Source: Carnobacterium_B sp045617425 (GTDB lineage Bacteria > Bacillota > Bacilli > Lactobacillales > Carnobacteriaceae). From it: a stretch of DNA of 64,000 nucleotides. Shown in pieces: positions 17,172 to 26,597 of this stretch (the stretch's first letter is position 1; every line of letters begins with the position of its first letter). The stretch spans positions 124,001 to 188,000 of the forward strand of contig NZ_JAZLIO010000006.1 in NCBI RefSeq assembly GCF_045617425.1, given 5' to 3'. Below the pieces are notes generated by a model that worked only from the letters and a program-made list of their open reading frames with translations, did not search any database and was not told where the DNA came from. The position numbers and the translations under genes were made by a program.

Positions 17172-17899
17172 TAATTCATTTTTTTGATGGTGCGTTTGAC
17201 AAAGTCTGTAAATAAACGTTGCATCATCAAATCATAAGGAATCATTAATTCAGGGTGCCATTGCACGGCTACGATACTTTGGTTGGGAGATTTTGCTTCG
17301 AAGGCTTCGATTAAGCCGTCTTTACTCCAAGCCACAGCTTTAAATGGTTCAGCTAATTCTTTGATGGCTTGGTGGTGATACGTATTGACTACATATTGGT
17401 CGCCAAAAATCTTTCCAATCTTACTTTCAGGATCAATGGTGATTGTGTGAGCACCGGTTTCAAAGTGTGTCAATTGAATGTGTTGAACGGTCAAGTCAGG
17501 GTAATCCGAAACATCCTGATAAAGTGTTCCGCCATAAGCAACGTTCACGAGTTGCAAGCCGCGGCAAACAGCAAAAATTGGTTTTGCTTGGTGAATCGCT
17601 TCTTTTACAAGTGCAATCTCAAATGCATCACGTGCTGGATTGGTCGCACCTAATTTTAAGCTGGGTTCTTCGCCAAATAACAACGGTGACACATCTTGTC
17701 CACCAGCTAATAGTAGACCATCAACTTTTGATAGGTAATCTTTTGCTTCAGTCGGGTCGCTGATTGGGAAAACAACAGGGATAGCGCCAGCTTGACGAAC
17801 GCCGTTAACAAATCCTTGTGGTGTGTAAGTGATTGGTAAGCCGTTCAGGTCGGCATTGTTCAACAAAATATTTCCGGCTATTCCAATTAATGGTTTCAT
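17171..17899 (-). CDS. Gamma-glutamyl-GABA hydrolase-like peptidase C26
   Basis: About 242 aa. The frame begins with TTG-TTT-ATG; the ATG at 17899 gives the family-typical start MKPLIGIAGN. The class I glutamine amidotransferase-like triad is visible: nucleophile Cys in FAVCRGLQLVNVAYGG, and QWHPEL for His/Glu. YTPQGFVNGVRQAGAIPVVFP and DGLLLAGGQDVSP are typical of the PuuD/YvdE group that hydrolyses gamma-glutamyl-GABA or related gamma-glutamyl compounds. The gene is monocistronic; the true substrate is unknown. Confidence 0.88.
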   Translation of the reverse strand: MKPLIGIAGNILLNNADLNGLPITYTPQGFVNGVRQAGAIPVVFPISDPTEAKDYLSKVDGLLLAGGQDVSPLLFGEEPSLKLGATNPARDAFEIALVKEAIHQAKPIFAVCRGLQLVNVAYGGTLYQDVSDYPDLTVQHIQLTHFETGAHTITIDPESKIGKIFGDQYVVNTYHHQAIKELAEPFKAVAWSKDGLIEAFEAKSPNQSIVAVQWHPELMIPYDLMMQRLFTDFVKRTIKKMN

Positions 17900-18045
17900 A
17901 AACAATCCGTCCTTTCATTAATAAAAGCAGGACAACTAAAACACAGCACATTTAAGTAATAGGTCTGGTTCTGCCAGCTTCTTTTTTCATTATTAGTTTA
18001 CCTGATTATAGCAGAAAAGTAACTTCAGAGCATTTGTTAATAAGA

Positions 18046-18074
18046 TTGCGAAAGCAAGAGGGTTAGTCTAAAAT
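18046..18074 (+). promoter_or_regulatory. Candidate promoter of the suf operon
   Basis: TTGCGA (18046-18051) and TAAAAT (18069-18074) are 17 bp apart, about 75 bp before sufC. Confidence 0.55.
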
Positions 18075-18151
18075 ATAAAGTAAGAAAGACAATAATTCCA
18101 AAGAAACATCATTTGTGAAAAAATTCTAAAGCATAGGAGCGAATCCAAGCT

Positions 18152-18925
18152 ATGTCCGTATTAGAAGTGAAGAACTTACATGTATCGATAGAAGACAAAG
18201 AAATTTTAAAAGGTGTCAACTTAACAATGAAAACAGGCGAAATTCATGCCATCATGGGACCAAATGGAACGGGGAAATCAACTTTATCCGCCGCTATCAT
18301 GGGCCATCCGAGCTATACCGTTACAGAAGGTGAGATTTTATTAGATGGACAAGATGTTTTAGAAATGGCCGTTGATGAACGTGCTCGAGCAGGATTGTTT
18401 TTAGCTGTGCAATACCCAAGCGAGATTGCGGGTATCACGAACGCGGAATTTATGCGTGCAGCAATCAATGCTAGAAGACCAGCAGACGATAAAATCTCGG
18501 TTATGAATTTTATCAAAAAGTTAGACGACAAGATGGCAGTATTGGATATGCCAGAAGAAATGGCTGAACGTTATTTAAATGAAGGCTTTTCCGGTGGCGA
18601 GAAGAAACGCAATGAGATCTTGCAATTGATGATGATCGAGCCAACATTTGCTATTCTGGATGAAATTGATTCAGGTCTAGATATTGATGCATTAAAAGTC
18701 GTGTCAAAAGGAGTCAATGCGATGCGCGGTGAAAACTTCGGGGCATTGATCATTACCCATTACCAACGCTTGTTAAATTATGTGACACCAGATGTGGTCC
18801 ACGTGATGATGAACGGTATTGTTGTTAAAACAGGCGGAGCCGAACTGGCTAAACGCTTGGAAGCGGAAGGCTACAAAGGTATCCGTGATGAACTAGGTTT
18901 AGATATTGTGTTAGAAGACGATTAA
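18152..18925 (+). CDS. sufC: Fe-S cluster assembly ATPase SufC
   Basis: 257-aa ABC-type ATPase of the SufBCD scaffold. Walker A GPNGTGKSTL, Suf-specific signature FSGGEKKRNEILQ and Walker B FAILDEIDSGLDIDAL are present. First gene of sufC-D-S-U-B, the standard Firmicutes order, with an 11-bp gap to sufD. Confidence 0.96.
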   Translation: MSVLEVKNLHVSIEDKEILKGVNLTMKTGEIHAIMGPNGTGKSTLSAAIMGHPSYTVTEGEILLDGQDVLEMAVDERARAGLFLAVQYPSEIAGITNAEFMRAAINARRPADDKISVMNFIKKLDDKMAVLDMPEEMAERYLNEGFSGGEKKRNEILQLMMIEPTFAILDEIDSGLDIDALKVVSKGVNAMRGENFGALIITHYQRLLNYVTPDVVHVMMNGIVVKTGGAELAKRLEAEGYKGIRDELGLDIVLEDD

Positions 18926-18936
18926 GGAGGATCAAG

Positions 18937-20223
18937 ATGAAAGAGACCAATTATATAGATTATCTTGACTCTGTTCAGCAATTTTCATTGATGCATGAAG
19001 AACCGTTGTGGATGATGGAATTTAGAAAATCAGCGTTAACTAAAATCAACTCTTTAGAGCTCCCATCTTTTGAAAGAGTTAAGTACCAACGCTGGCCGTT
19101 GCTGCAAGTTCCTGACCTATTCAGCTATGAAGAAGGGATCATGTTGGCAGAAGATTTTTTAACCGGTGATAGCGATGCACCGCGAGTGATCCAAGTCGGC
19201 AATCAAACCGTTATGGAACAATTGCCGATGAAGTACATCGAACAAGGTGTGATCTTTACCGATATTTTTACGGCTTTGCAAGAGCATCCAGCTTTAGTGA
19301 AAAAGGTCTATATGAAGCTAGCCGTTGAACACGATGAAGACAAACTGACCGCTTTTCATGCAGCCTTTATGACCAGTGGCTTGTTCTTATATGTTCCTAA
19401 AAATGTCGTGATTGATGAACCTCTTGAAGCGTTATTTGTCCAAAATAGTCAAGTCCAAAACAGCTGGATCAAGCATGTTTTGATTTTTGCGGATACCAAT
19501 AGTGAATTTACCTATGTCGAAAAATACGAGACCATTGGCACCGAAAAAAATGCGGCTAATATTATTGTGGAAGTGATTGCCAACCCCGGAGCGAAAGTGA
19601 AATTCTCAGCGGTCGATCAAATCGGAGAAACAACTACTACGTATATCAATCGCCGTGGACATGCACTCAAAGATGCAACGATTGAATGGGCAATTGGCGT
19701 TATGAATGCTGGAAATGTGATTGCCGACTTTGATACCGATCTGATTGGAGAAGGGGCGCACAGCGAAGTCAAAGTTGTGGCCATCAGTATGGGTAAACAG
19801 ATACAAGGCATCGATACCCGTGTCACCAACTATGGTCGCAATACGATCGGTCATATTCTACAACACGGTGTGATTTTAGAGAAATCGACGTTAACCTTTA
19901 ACGGTATTGGACACATCATCAAAGGCGCTAAAGGGGCAGATGCTCAGCAAGAAAGCCGCATCTTGATGTTGTCTGAACACGCTAGAGGAGACGCAAACCC
20001 AATTCTGTTAATCGATGAAAATGATGTGACGGCCGGACACGCAGCGAGTGTAGGCAGAGTAGACCCAGAAAACTTGTATTATTTAATGAGTCGAGGCATT
20101 CCTAAACAAGAAGCCGAACTCTTAGTCATTCGAGGATTCTTAGGTTCCGTTATCGCAGCGATACCATTAAAAGTCATGCGTGACGGATTAGTGGATACGA
20201 TTGAAAGGAAGTTAAGCAAATGA
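18937..20223 (+). CDS. sufD: Fe-S cluster assembly protein SufD
   Basis: 428 aa, a beta-helix paralogue of SufB and partner in the scaffold. Conserved C-terminal region HARGDANPILLIDENDVTAGHAASVGRVDPENLYYLMSRG includes the His used in cluster assembly. It overlaps sufS by 4 bp (ATGA), implying translational coupling. Confidence 0.95.
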   Translation: MKETNYIDYLDSVQQFSLMHEEPLWMMEFRKSALTKINSLELPSFERVKYQRWPLLQVPDLFSYEEGIMLAEDFLTGDSDAPRVIQVGNQTVMEQLPMKYIEQGVIFTDIFTALQEHPALVKKVYMKLAVEHDEDKLTAFHAAFMTSGLFLYVPKNVVIDEPLEALFVQNSQVQNSWIKHVLIFADTNSEFTYVEKYETIGTEKNAANIIVEVIANPGAKVKFSAVDQIGETTTTYINRRGHALKDATIEWAIGVMNAGNVIADFDTDLIGEGAHSEVKVVAISMGKQIQGIDTRVTNYGRNTIGHILQHGVILEKSTLTFNGIGHIIKGAKGADAQQESRILMLSEHARGDANPILLIDENDVTAGHAASVGRVDPENLYYLMSRGIPKQEAELLVIRGFLGSVIAAIPLKVMRDGLVDTIERKLSK

Positions 20224-21458
20224 GTTTTTCAGCCGAACAATTGAAAAACGATTTTACGATTCTAACGCAAATTGTGAACGATGAACCATTAGTGTATTTA
20301 GATAATGCGGCAACCACTCAAAAACCCACAGCTGTACTGGCTGCACTTGAAACCTATTACCGTGAAGCCAATGCCAACGTCCATCGTGGCGTGCATACGT
20401 TGGCCGAACGGGCAACAACGCAATACGAAGCAGCGCGTGAAAAAGTACAACATTTTATCAACGCCAATGAATCAGCTGAAGTGTTATTTACTCGTGGCAC
20501 CACAACTAGTTTGAACTGGGTAGCTAAAAGCTACGGTGAAGCGAACGTGAAGTCAGGAGATGAAATCCTAGTTTCAGTGATGGAGCATCACTCGAACTTG
20601 ATTCCTTGGCAGCAGTTGGCTAAGAAAACAGGGGCTGCATTAAAATATATCGAGCTGACAGAAGAAGGCTTATTGAACATGGAGAGTTTGCACGTTCAAT
20701 TAAGCGAGAAGACCAAAATCGTAGCATTGGCGCACGTCTCCAATGTTCTTGGGGTCGTTAACCCCATTCAAGAGATTGCGCGACTGACCCATGCAAGAGG
20801 AGCCGTATTAGTGGTCGATGGAGCGCAAGCTGTTCCGCATATGCCAGTGGATGTCCAAGAGTTGGATGCTGATTTTTATGCCTTTAGTGGACACAAGATG
20901 GTCGGACCGACTGGTATTGGCGTATTGTATGGCAAACGGCACTTATTGGAACAAATGGAACCCGTTGAATTTGGCGGAGAAATGATCGCTATGGTGGATG
21001 AACAAGATAGTACGTGGAAAGAATTGCCTTGGAAGTTTGAAGCAGGCACCCCTAATATTGCGGGAGCCATCGGATTAGGCGCAGCCATCGATTATTTATC
21101 GACGGTTGGACTGTTAGCGATTCAAGAACATGAAAAAGGATTGATGGCTTATTTGTGGCCGAAACTAATGGCAATCCCAGGAGTAACGATTTATGGACCA
21201 AAAGATTTAGCGAAACGGACTGGTATCGTAACGTTCAACCTAGATGGGCTTCATCCACATGATGTGGCAACGGCTATGGATATGGAAGGGGTAGCGATTC
21301 GAGCTGGTCATCATTGTGCTCAACCCTTGATGCGCAGATTATCAGCGGATTCAACCGCTCGAGCGAGTTTTTATCTGTACAATACGACAGCAGATGTGGA
21401 TAAATTTATTGAAGCATTGCTGGCAACAAAGGAGTTTTTTACTCATGGCCTTAACTAA
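20220..21458 (+). CDS. sufS: Cysteine desulfurase SufS
   Basis: 412-aa PLP enzyme that takes sulfur from cysteine. The PLP lysine is in FSGHKMVGPTGIG (about residue 223). The catalytic Cys is in RAGHHCAQPLMRRL, a SufS-type (group II) short loop that requires SufU. YLDNAATTQKP near residue 25 is the family start. It overlaps sufU by 14 bp. Confidence 0.96.
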   Translation: MSFSAEQLKNDFTILTQIVNDEPLVYLDNAATTQKPTAVLAALETYYREANANVHRGVHTLAERATTQYEAAREKVQHFINANESAEVLFTRGTTTSLNWVAKSYGEANVKSGDEILVSVMEHHSNLIPWQQLAKKTGAALKYIELTEEGLLNMESLHVQLSEKTKIVALAHVSNVLGVVNPIQEIARLTHARGAVLVVDGAQAVPHMPVDVQELDADFYAFSGHKMVGPTGIGVLYGKRHLLEQMEPVEFGGEMIAMVDEQDSTWKELPWKFEAGTPNIAGAIGLGAAIDYLSTVGLLAIQEHEKGLMAYLWPKLMAIPGVTIYGPKDLAKRTGIVTFNLDGLHPHDVATAMDMEGVAIRAGHHCAQPLMRRLSADSTARASFYLYNTTADVDKFIEALLATKEFFTHGLN

Positions 21459-21909
21459 ATTGGATCAATTGTACCGCCAAGTCATCTTAGATCATTCCAG
21501 CCATCCTCATCACCATGGGAAATTAGAGCAGTCAACGACTCAAATTGAGTTGCTTAATCCGACTTGTGGGGATGTGATGCAGCTTCAACTGGTCGTCGAA
21601 GACCAAGTGATTAAAGATATTCGGTTTGATGGAAGCGGTTGTACCATCAGCCAAGCCAGCGCCAGTATGATGACTGATGCCGTAATTGGGAAAACTGTTT
21701 CTGAAGCGTTAGCCTTAGCAGATCAATTCTCTCTGCTCGTGCAAGGCAAAGACGTTCCAAAACTGGAAGAGCTAGGGGATGCGGCATTATTGAATGGCGT
21801 CGCAAAATTCCCTGCCCGCATCAAATGTGCGACGTTATCTTGGAAAGCACTGGAAAAAGCATTGAGTGGAAAAGAGCCTGATGAAGAAAAAGCAAGGAGT
21901 GTAGAATAA
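21445..21909 (+). CDS. sufU: Zinc-dependent sulfurtransferase SufU
   Basis: 154 aa from the ATG at 21445 (SD AAAGGAG; the frame is open further upstream inside sufS). Three conserved Cys are seen in LNPTCGDVMQ, DGSGCTISQASASMM and ARIKCATLSWKAL, plus the Asp of CGD that completes the Zn site. It accepts persulfide from SufS. The stop overlaps the sufB start by one base. Confidence 0.95.
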   Translation: MALTKLDQLYRQVILDHSSHPHHHGKLEQSTTQIELLNPTCGDVMQLQLVVEDQVIKDIRFDGSGCTISQASASMMTDAVIGKTVSEALALADQFSLLVQGKDVPKLEELGDAALLNGVAKFPARIKCATLSWKALEKALSGKEPDEEKARSVE

Positions 21910-23303
21910 TGGGAGAAGTACCAGAACGCGAGAATTACCAATTCGGCTTTCATGATGACGTGAAATCTGTTTATACAACAGGTAAAGGACATTCTGAAGC
22001 AACCGTTCGAGAAATTTCAAAACGTAAACAAGAACCAGACTGGATGTTGGATTACCGTTTGAGAGCTTATAATCATTTCAATAAACGACCGATGCCTGAA
22101 TGGGGAGCGGATTTATCAGAAATCGACTTTGATAACATTACCTACTACAAAACCGTCAGCAATCAACCGGAGCGCAGTTGGGAAGACGTGCCGGATAAAA
22201 TCAAAGAAACCTTTGAACGCATTGGGATTCCAGAAGCCGAACGCAAATATTTAGCGGGCGCCGGAGCACAATACGAATCTGAAGTGGTTTACCACAACAT
22301 GAAAGAAGAATTTGAAAAAATGGGGATTGTCTTCACCGATACCGATACAGCTCTAAAAGAATACCCAGAAATCTTCAAAGAACATTTTGGAACAGTCGTA
22401 CCCGCAACCGACAATAAATTGGCAGCTTTAAATTCAGCAGTCTGGTCTGGTGGAACGTTTATATATGTTCCAAAAGGCGTGCGCTGTGACGTACCACTGC
22501 AAATGTACTTTCGAATCAACGATGAAGCGATGGGCCAATTCGAACGGACATTGATCGTTGTAGATGAAGGTGCTAGTGTGCATTATGTTGAAGGCTGTAC
22601 TGCACCAACTTTTTCATCTAGTAGTCTGCACGCTGCTATCGTTGAAATTGTAGTCAAAAAAGACGCCTATTGCCGCTACACGACGATCCAAAACTGGTCC
22701 AACAATGTCTACAACTTAGTGACGAAACGCGCTGTAGCCGAAGAAGGGGCCACTATGGAGTGGATCGATGGCAACCTTGGAGCCAAAACAACCATGAAAT
22801 ACCCAAGTATCCAATTAAATGGCCGCGGAGCCAGAGGAACAATGCTGTCGATTGCGATGGCTGGAGCTGGGCAAAATCAAGATACAGGGGCTAAAATGAT
22901 TCATAACGCACCAAACACTTCCAGTTCAATCGTCTCAAAGTCAATTGCGAAAGACGGTGGAGAAGTGAATTACCGTGGACAAGTCACGTTTGGCAAAAAC
23001 TCAGGCGGATCCATCTCGCATATCGAATGCGACACGATCATCATGGATGACTTATCCAAGTCCGATACGATTCCGTTCAACGAGATTCATAACGGCAATG
23101 TCTCACTAGAACATGAAGCCAAAGTTTCAAAAATCTCAGAAGAACAACTCTATTACCTCATGAGCCGTGGCTTGACTGAACAAGAAGCCACCGAAATGAT
23201 CGTCATGGGCTTCGTCGAACCCTTCTCCAAAGAACTCCCTATGGAATACGCCGTGGAATTGAACCGATTGATTGCATATGAGATGGAAGGGTCAGTGGGT
23301 TAG
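21909..23303 (+). CDS. sufB: Fe-S cluster assembly protein SufB
   Basis: 464-aa scaffold subunit. Family landmarks are RKQEPDWMLDYRLRAYNHF, KGVRCDVPLQMYFRIN, VEGCTAPTFSSSSLHAA (conserved Cys) and CDTIIMDDLSKSDTIPFNEI. It ends the suf operon, followed by a very strong terminator. Confidence 0.96.
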   Translation: MGEVPERENYQFGFHDDVKSVYTTGKGHSEATVREISKRKQEPDWMLDYRLRAYNHFNKRPMPEWGADLSEIDFDNITYYKTVSNQPERSWEDVPDKIKETFERIGIPEAERKYLAGAGAQYESEVVYHNMKEEFEKMGIVFTDTDTALKEYPEIFKEHFGTVVPATDNKLAALNSAVWSGGTFIYVPKGVRCDVPLQMYFRINDEAMGQFERTLIVVDEGASVHYVEGCTAPTFSSSSLHAAIVEIVVKKDAYCRYTTIQNWSNNVYNLVTKRAVAEEGATMEWIDGNLGAKTTMKYPSIQLNGRGARGTMLSIAMAGAGQNQDTGAKMIHNAPNTSSSIVSKSIAKDGGEVNYRGQVTFGKNSGGSISHIECDTIIMDDLSKSDTIPFNEIHNGNVSLEHEAKVSKISEEQLYYLMSRGLTEQEATEMIVMGFVEPFSKELPMEYAVELNRLIAYEMEGSVG

Positions 23304-23404
23304 TATAACTCAGATTTTAAAATTTGAAATGTATTAATGGAACAAAATTATTCTGAATTCAGTTGGTTATCTAATAGGTCATTAGCTTAAGAGTTTTAAC
23401 AATG

Positions 23405-23456
23405 ATAAAGAGCGAGGGTTCATGCAATGAATGCATGAACCCTCGCTCTTTTATGA
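23405..23456. terminator. Strong bidirectional terminator after sufB
   Basis: A perfect 19-bp stem (23408-23426 with 23432-23450, core GAGCGAGGGTTCATGCA) with a 5-nt loop ends in TTTT. The rest of 23304-23582 holds no gene that I recognise. Confidence 0.92.
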
Positions 23457-23582
23457 TGGAAGAAGGTTTCTTTCTTTCCTTCCTTTTTTATTTCATCATC
23501 TTGACCAGTGAAGTAATAGTCTAGATGTAAGTGCGAGTCCCACATAAGAGGTGGCAAAAAAAGGCTTTGTCAATCGGTTACT

Positions 23583-24854
23583 TTACGTGTTTTTCGTTTG
23601 TACACGAGGTCTTTGTGCGGCTTTTTGACCGCCTCTTCGACCTTGTTTATTTTTAGCGCGTGCTCCACTATTGCGCGTGGCAACAACTTTTCTCGCCTGC
23701 TGTGCTGGTGCTTGAGTGCCTTCTTTCAATAGATAAGGATGGTCTTTTATGACTGGAACTTTCCTCTTACTAAGTTTTTCAATGTCGCGCAACAAGTCTG
23801 ATTCTGTTTCATCACAGAAAGAGATAGCTTTTCCGCTTAGCCCTGCGCGTCCTGTACGGCCTATACGGTGAACGTAGGTTTCTGGAACTTCAGGCAAGTC
23901 AAATTGGATAACTTGCGAAAGTTCAGGCACATCGATACCACGGGCTGCGATGTCTGTCGCTACGAGAACGCTAGTTTTCATGGTCTTGAAGTTTTCTAAA
24001 GCTTGCTGACGCGCATTCTGGGACTTGTTGCCGTGAATCGCTTCGGCGGAGAAACCCGCTTGCAAAAGTTTTTTGACGATTTTGTTGGCACCATGCTTGG
24101 TTCTGGAGAAGACTAGGGAGCGCTCAACCTGCTTATTCTTCAAAAGATAGATAAGTAGGTTAGTTTTGTCGGTCTTGGCTACGCGATAAACGTTCTGTTG
24201 GATGACTTCAACAGTTGATGAAACCGGATTGACCACCACTTTTACCGGGTTTGATAAAATGGTTCCTGCAAGTTTTTCGATTTCACTCGGCATCGTTGCT
24301 GAAAAGAACATGCTTTGACGTTTCTTAGGCAATTCGCGGATAATATGGCGTACATCACGTAGCATCCCCATGTCCAACATCATATCTGCTTCGTCTAAGA
24401 CGAAGAAATCAACCTGGTTAAGTTTGACAAATCCTTGTCTGATAAGGTCCAACAGTCTGCCTGGTGTTGCGACTAGGATATCTGTTCCGCGTTTCAGCGT
24501 GGCTGTCTGAGGATTCTGAGAAACGCCGCCAAAGATTACTTGGATATTCAATGGAAGGTATTTAGCGTATGTTTGGAAGCTTTCACCGATTTGTATAGCA
24601 AGTTCACGGGTAGGAGCAAGGATTAAGGCTTTGATGGCCCCTTTTCCAACGGTTTTTTCTTCCATAATATTTTGAAGGATGGGTAAGGCAAAGGCAGCTG
24701 TCTTACCAGTACCAGTCTGGGCACAGCCCAACAAATCCTTGTTGTTCAGCAGATGCGGAATGGCATCCTCTTGGATGGGCGTTGCTTTCGTATAGCCTGC
24801 TTCTTTCAGTGCGTGCAATAGGTGTTGGTTCAATTCTAATTCATTAAATAACAA
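23583..24854 (-). CDS. DEAD-box ATP-dependent RNA helicase
   Basis: About 423 aa. The frame extends to 24881, but AGGGAG lies 6 nt before a TTG at 24854 that gives the family-like start MLFNELELNQHLLHALKEAGY. All core motifs are visible: Q motif TPIQEDAI, AQTGTGKT, PTRELA, DEAD, SAT, VATDIAARGID and HRIGRTGR. A basic Arg/Lys/Gln-rich tail (about 50 residues) would bind RNA. Likely CshA/CshB-type, involved in mRNA turnover or cold adaptation. The leader upstream is about 130 nt or more. Confidence 0.93.
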   Translation of the reverse strand: MLFNELELNQHLLHALKEAGYTKATPIQEDAIPHLLNNKDLLGCAQTGTGKTAAFALPILQNIMEEKTVGKGAIKALILAPTRELAIQIGESFQTYAKYLPLNIQVIFGGVSQNPQTATLKRGTDILVATPGRLLDLIRQGFVKLNQVDFFVLDEADMMLDMGMLRDVRHIIRELPKKRQSMFFSATMPSEIEKLAGTILSNPVKVVVNPVSSTVEVIQQNVYRVAKTDKTNLLIYLLKNKQVERSLVFSRTKHGANKIVKKLLQAGFSAEAIHGNKSQNARQQALENFKTMKTSVLVATDIAARGIDVPELSQVIQFDLPEVPETYVHRIGRTGRAGLSGKAISFCDETESDLLRDIEKLSKRKVPVIKDHPYLLKEGTQAPAQQARKVVATRNSGARAKNKQGRRGGQKAAQRPRVQTKNT

Positions 24855-24881
24855 ATGGTTCTCCCTCGGCATGTTATACAT

Positions 24882-25532
24882 GCATTTAATTTTTGTGAAT
24901 GTGTTTCGGATTAGGTTGGTTTAGCATACAAGAGTCTGACTATCTTTCAAAAACAGACCTGATCCGAACAAGTATATAGTTTCTCTGAGAAATAGCATGA
25001 CTGGCCTATTATATCAGAAATGGAAGTGAGAGTCACATTATTCCATTTTGGGGTTTTAATGTTTATTTTTTATATAAAGAGGATTTCCAAAAATACTTGT
25101 TTTTGGAAAAGTAACTATTTATCTTATGATAATTTTTACTTTATTGAATGGAAATTTAAAAATCGTTTTATCTCACAGTTATTGTTTAATAAAAAGAGAA
25201 AATAGTGTCTGCAAGTGAAAATGATAATAAGTTAACCAAGTTAGAATATGATTTAGAATTCTAGTGAATTTAGTTTGTCTACGTGTCTTTTTTTAATTAA
25301 CCAATAGAAAAATATCGAAATAGTAATTCTTATTATGATTATTTGTGAATATTTTAACATTTCTATTTACTTTAATAAAATTCAATCATATAATTGAATT
25401 GAAAATACTTATCACCTAAAAAGCTTGATTCGTTTTATCTAATTATCTGGTTTTAGATAATCAATAAAGGGATGAAAGTGCAGAACTGAACAAATAGAGA
25501 TAAAAATAAATAGTATAAATGGAGATGGAAAA
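24882..25532. other. AT-rich intergenic region of 650 bp
   Basis: No convincing gene. It contains the helicase leader/promoter on the minus strand and the upstream region of the metal ABC transporter on the plus strand. Two inverted repeats stand out: AATTCAAT/ATTGAATT (25379-25386/25393-25400) and ATTATCT/AGATAAT (25442-25448/25455-25461). A GATAATAA-like stretch (about 25223-25231) recalls Fur-box halves but has no complete box. The 61-codon open frame at 25020-25205 lacks an SD and looks like chance. Confidence 0.5.
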
Positions 25533-26573
25533 ATGACTATACTAAAAACAGTAAAATACTTAGGACTTGTTACGGCTTCAACTTTCTTGCTAGGTGCTTG
25601 TGGACAAAAAAATGCTGCAGAAGAACAGACAGCTGTGAATGAACAGTCAACGGAACAGACAGAAAAAGCAACTTTTCCATTAACGTTGGATAATTACACT
25701 ACATCATCAGAAGGCGCGGTATTTTCAAAAAAAGAAATAACGTATGAATCCAGCCCCAAATCGATTGTTGCCAATAATCAGGGAACAGCAGAGTTGCTGA
25801 TCCAACTTGGATTAGCTGAAGACATTGTAGGCGTAGCTGCCTTATACGGTGAAGGCGATGAAACGGTAACTGAAGATTTTTCAAACATTCCTATTTTGTC
25901 AGAAGGATATGTTGGAAAGGAATTAGTCGTAGGAGCTGATCCGGATATTGTTGTGGGACGTGGGCAACTGTTTGCCAATGCCGAATGGGGAACGGGAACA
26001 GTTGAAGAATTGAATGATGTGGGTATTCAGACTTATATTCAAGCAACATCAACGACTGGTGCGACTTTTGAAGATATCTATACAGATATTGATCAGTTAG
26101 GAAAATTGTTTACAGTTGAAGAGAAGGCACAACAATTTTCAACGGACGTAAAAAAACGGATGGATGCGATCGCCGCAGCCATTCCGGATAAACAGAAAAC
26201 ACTTGATTATGCTTATATTTTTGGAGCAGAAGGTACGAACGTGAATATTTACAGTGGTGCAGCAGACACTTACTTAAATGATGCATTAAGCTATATGAGC
26301 TTAGAAAATACGTTTGCAGATGCAACGGGAGAAATCAGTGTCGAAGCTTTATTGGAAGCTGATCCAGATGTATTGTTATTGGTTAACTATACGGGTGGAC
26401 GCGATCCCAAAGAAAGCTTAGCTGATTTGAAAGCAAATGACGCACTTTCAAGTCTGACAGCAATCAAAGAAGACCGTATCTATACGATCGATTACAATCA
26501 GTTCTGGAGTTATGGGTACCAAATTTTAACCGGTATGGAACAACTCAGCGCTGAAATGCAGTCAAAAAATTAA
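25533..26573 (+). CDS. Iron/siderophore-type ABC transporter substrate-binding lipoprotein
   Basis: 346 aa with a signal peptide and lipobox LGAC (residues 20-23). A FecB/BtuF-type (TroA-like) fold is indicated by PKSIVANNQGTAELLIQLGL, DPDIVVGRGQLF and the long helix-linked second lobe with DRIYTIDYNQFWSYGYQIL. It heads an operon with FecCD permease and FecE ATPase. Substrate (ferric siderophore, haem or cobalamin) cannot be told from sequence. Confidence 0.87.
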   Translation: MTILKTVKYLGLVTASTFLLGACGQKNAAEEQTAVNEQSTEQTEKATFPLTLDNYTTSSEGAVFSKKEITYESSPKSIVANNQGTAELLIQLGLAEDIVGVAALYGEGDETVTEDFSNIPILSEGYVGKELVVGADPDIVVGRGQLFANAEWGTGTVEELNDVGIQTYIQATSTTGATFEDIYTDIDQLGKLFTVEEKAQQFSTDVKKRMDAIAAAIPDKQKTLDYAYIFGAEGTNVNIYSGAADTYLNDALSYMSLENTFADATGEISVEALLEADPDVLLLVNYTGGRDPKESLADLKANDALSSLTAIKEDRIYTIDYNQFWSYGYQILTGMEQLSAEMQSKN

Positions 26574-26597
26574 TTTATAGTAGGAGGGAGTAAGCTG

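Noticed and set aside
23515..23560. tRNA-like remnant (GTGCGAGTCCCAC near 23530)
   Set aside because: No acceptor or anticodon stems could be matched, so it is probably chance.
25020..25205. 61-codon ORF in the AT-rich gap
   Set aside because: No SD, no recognisable domain, very A/T-biased composition like the surrounding non-coding DNA.
25211..25240. Fur box before the FecBCD-type importer
   Set aside because: GAAAATGATAATAAG resembles one part of a Fur box, but the repeat structure is incomplete and the site is about 300 bp from the gene.
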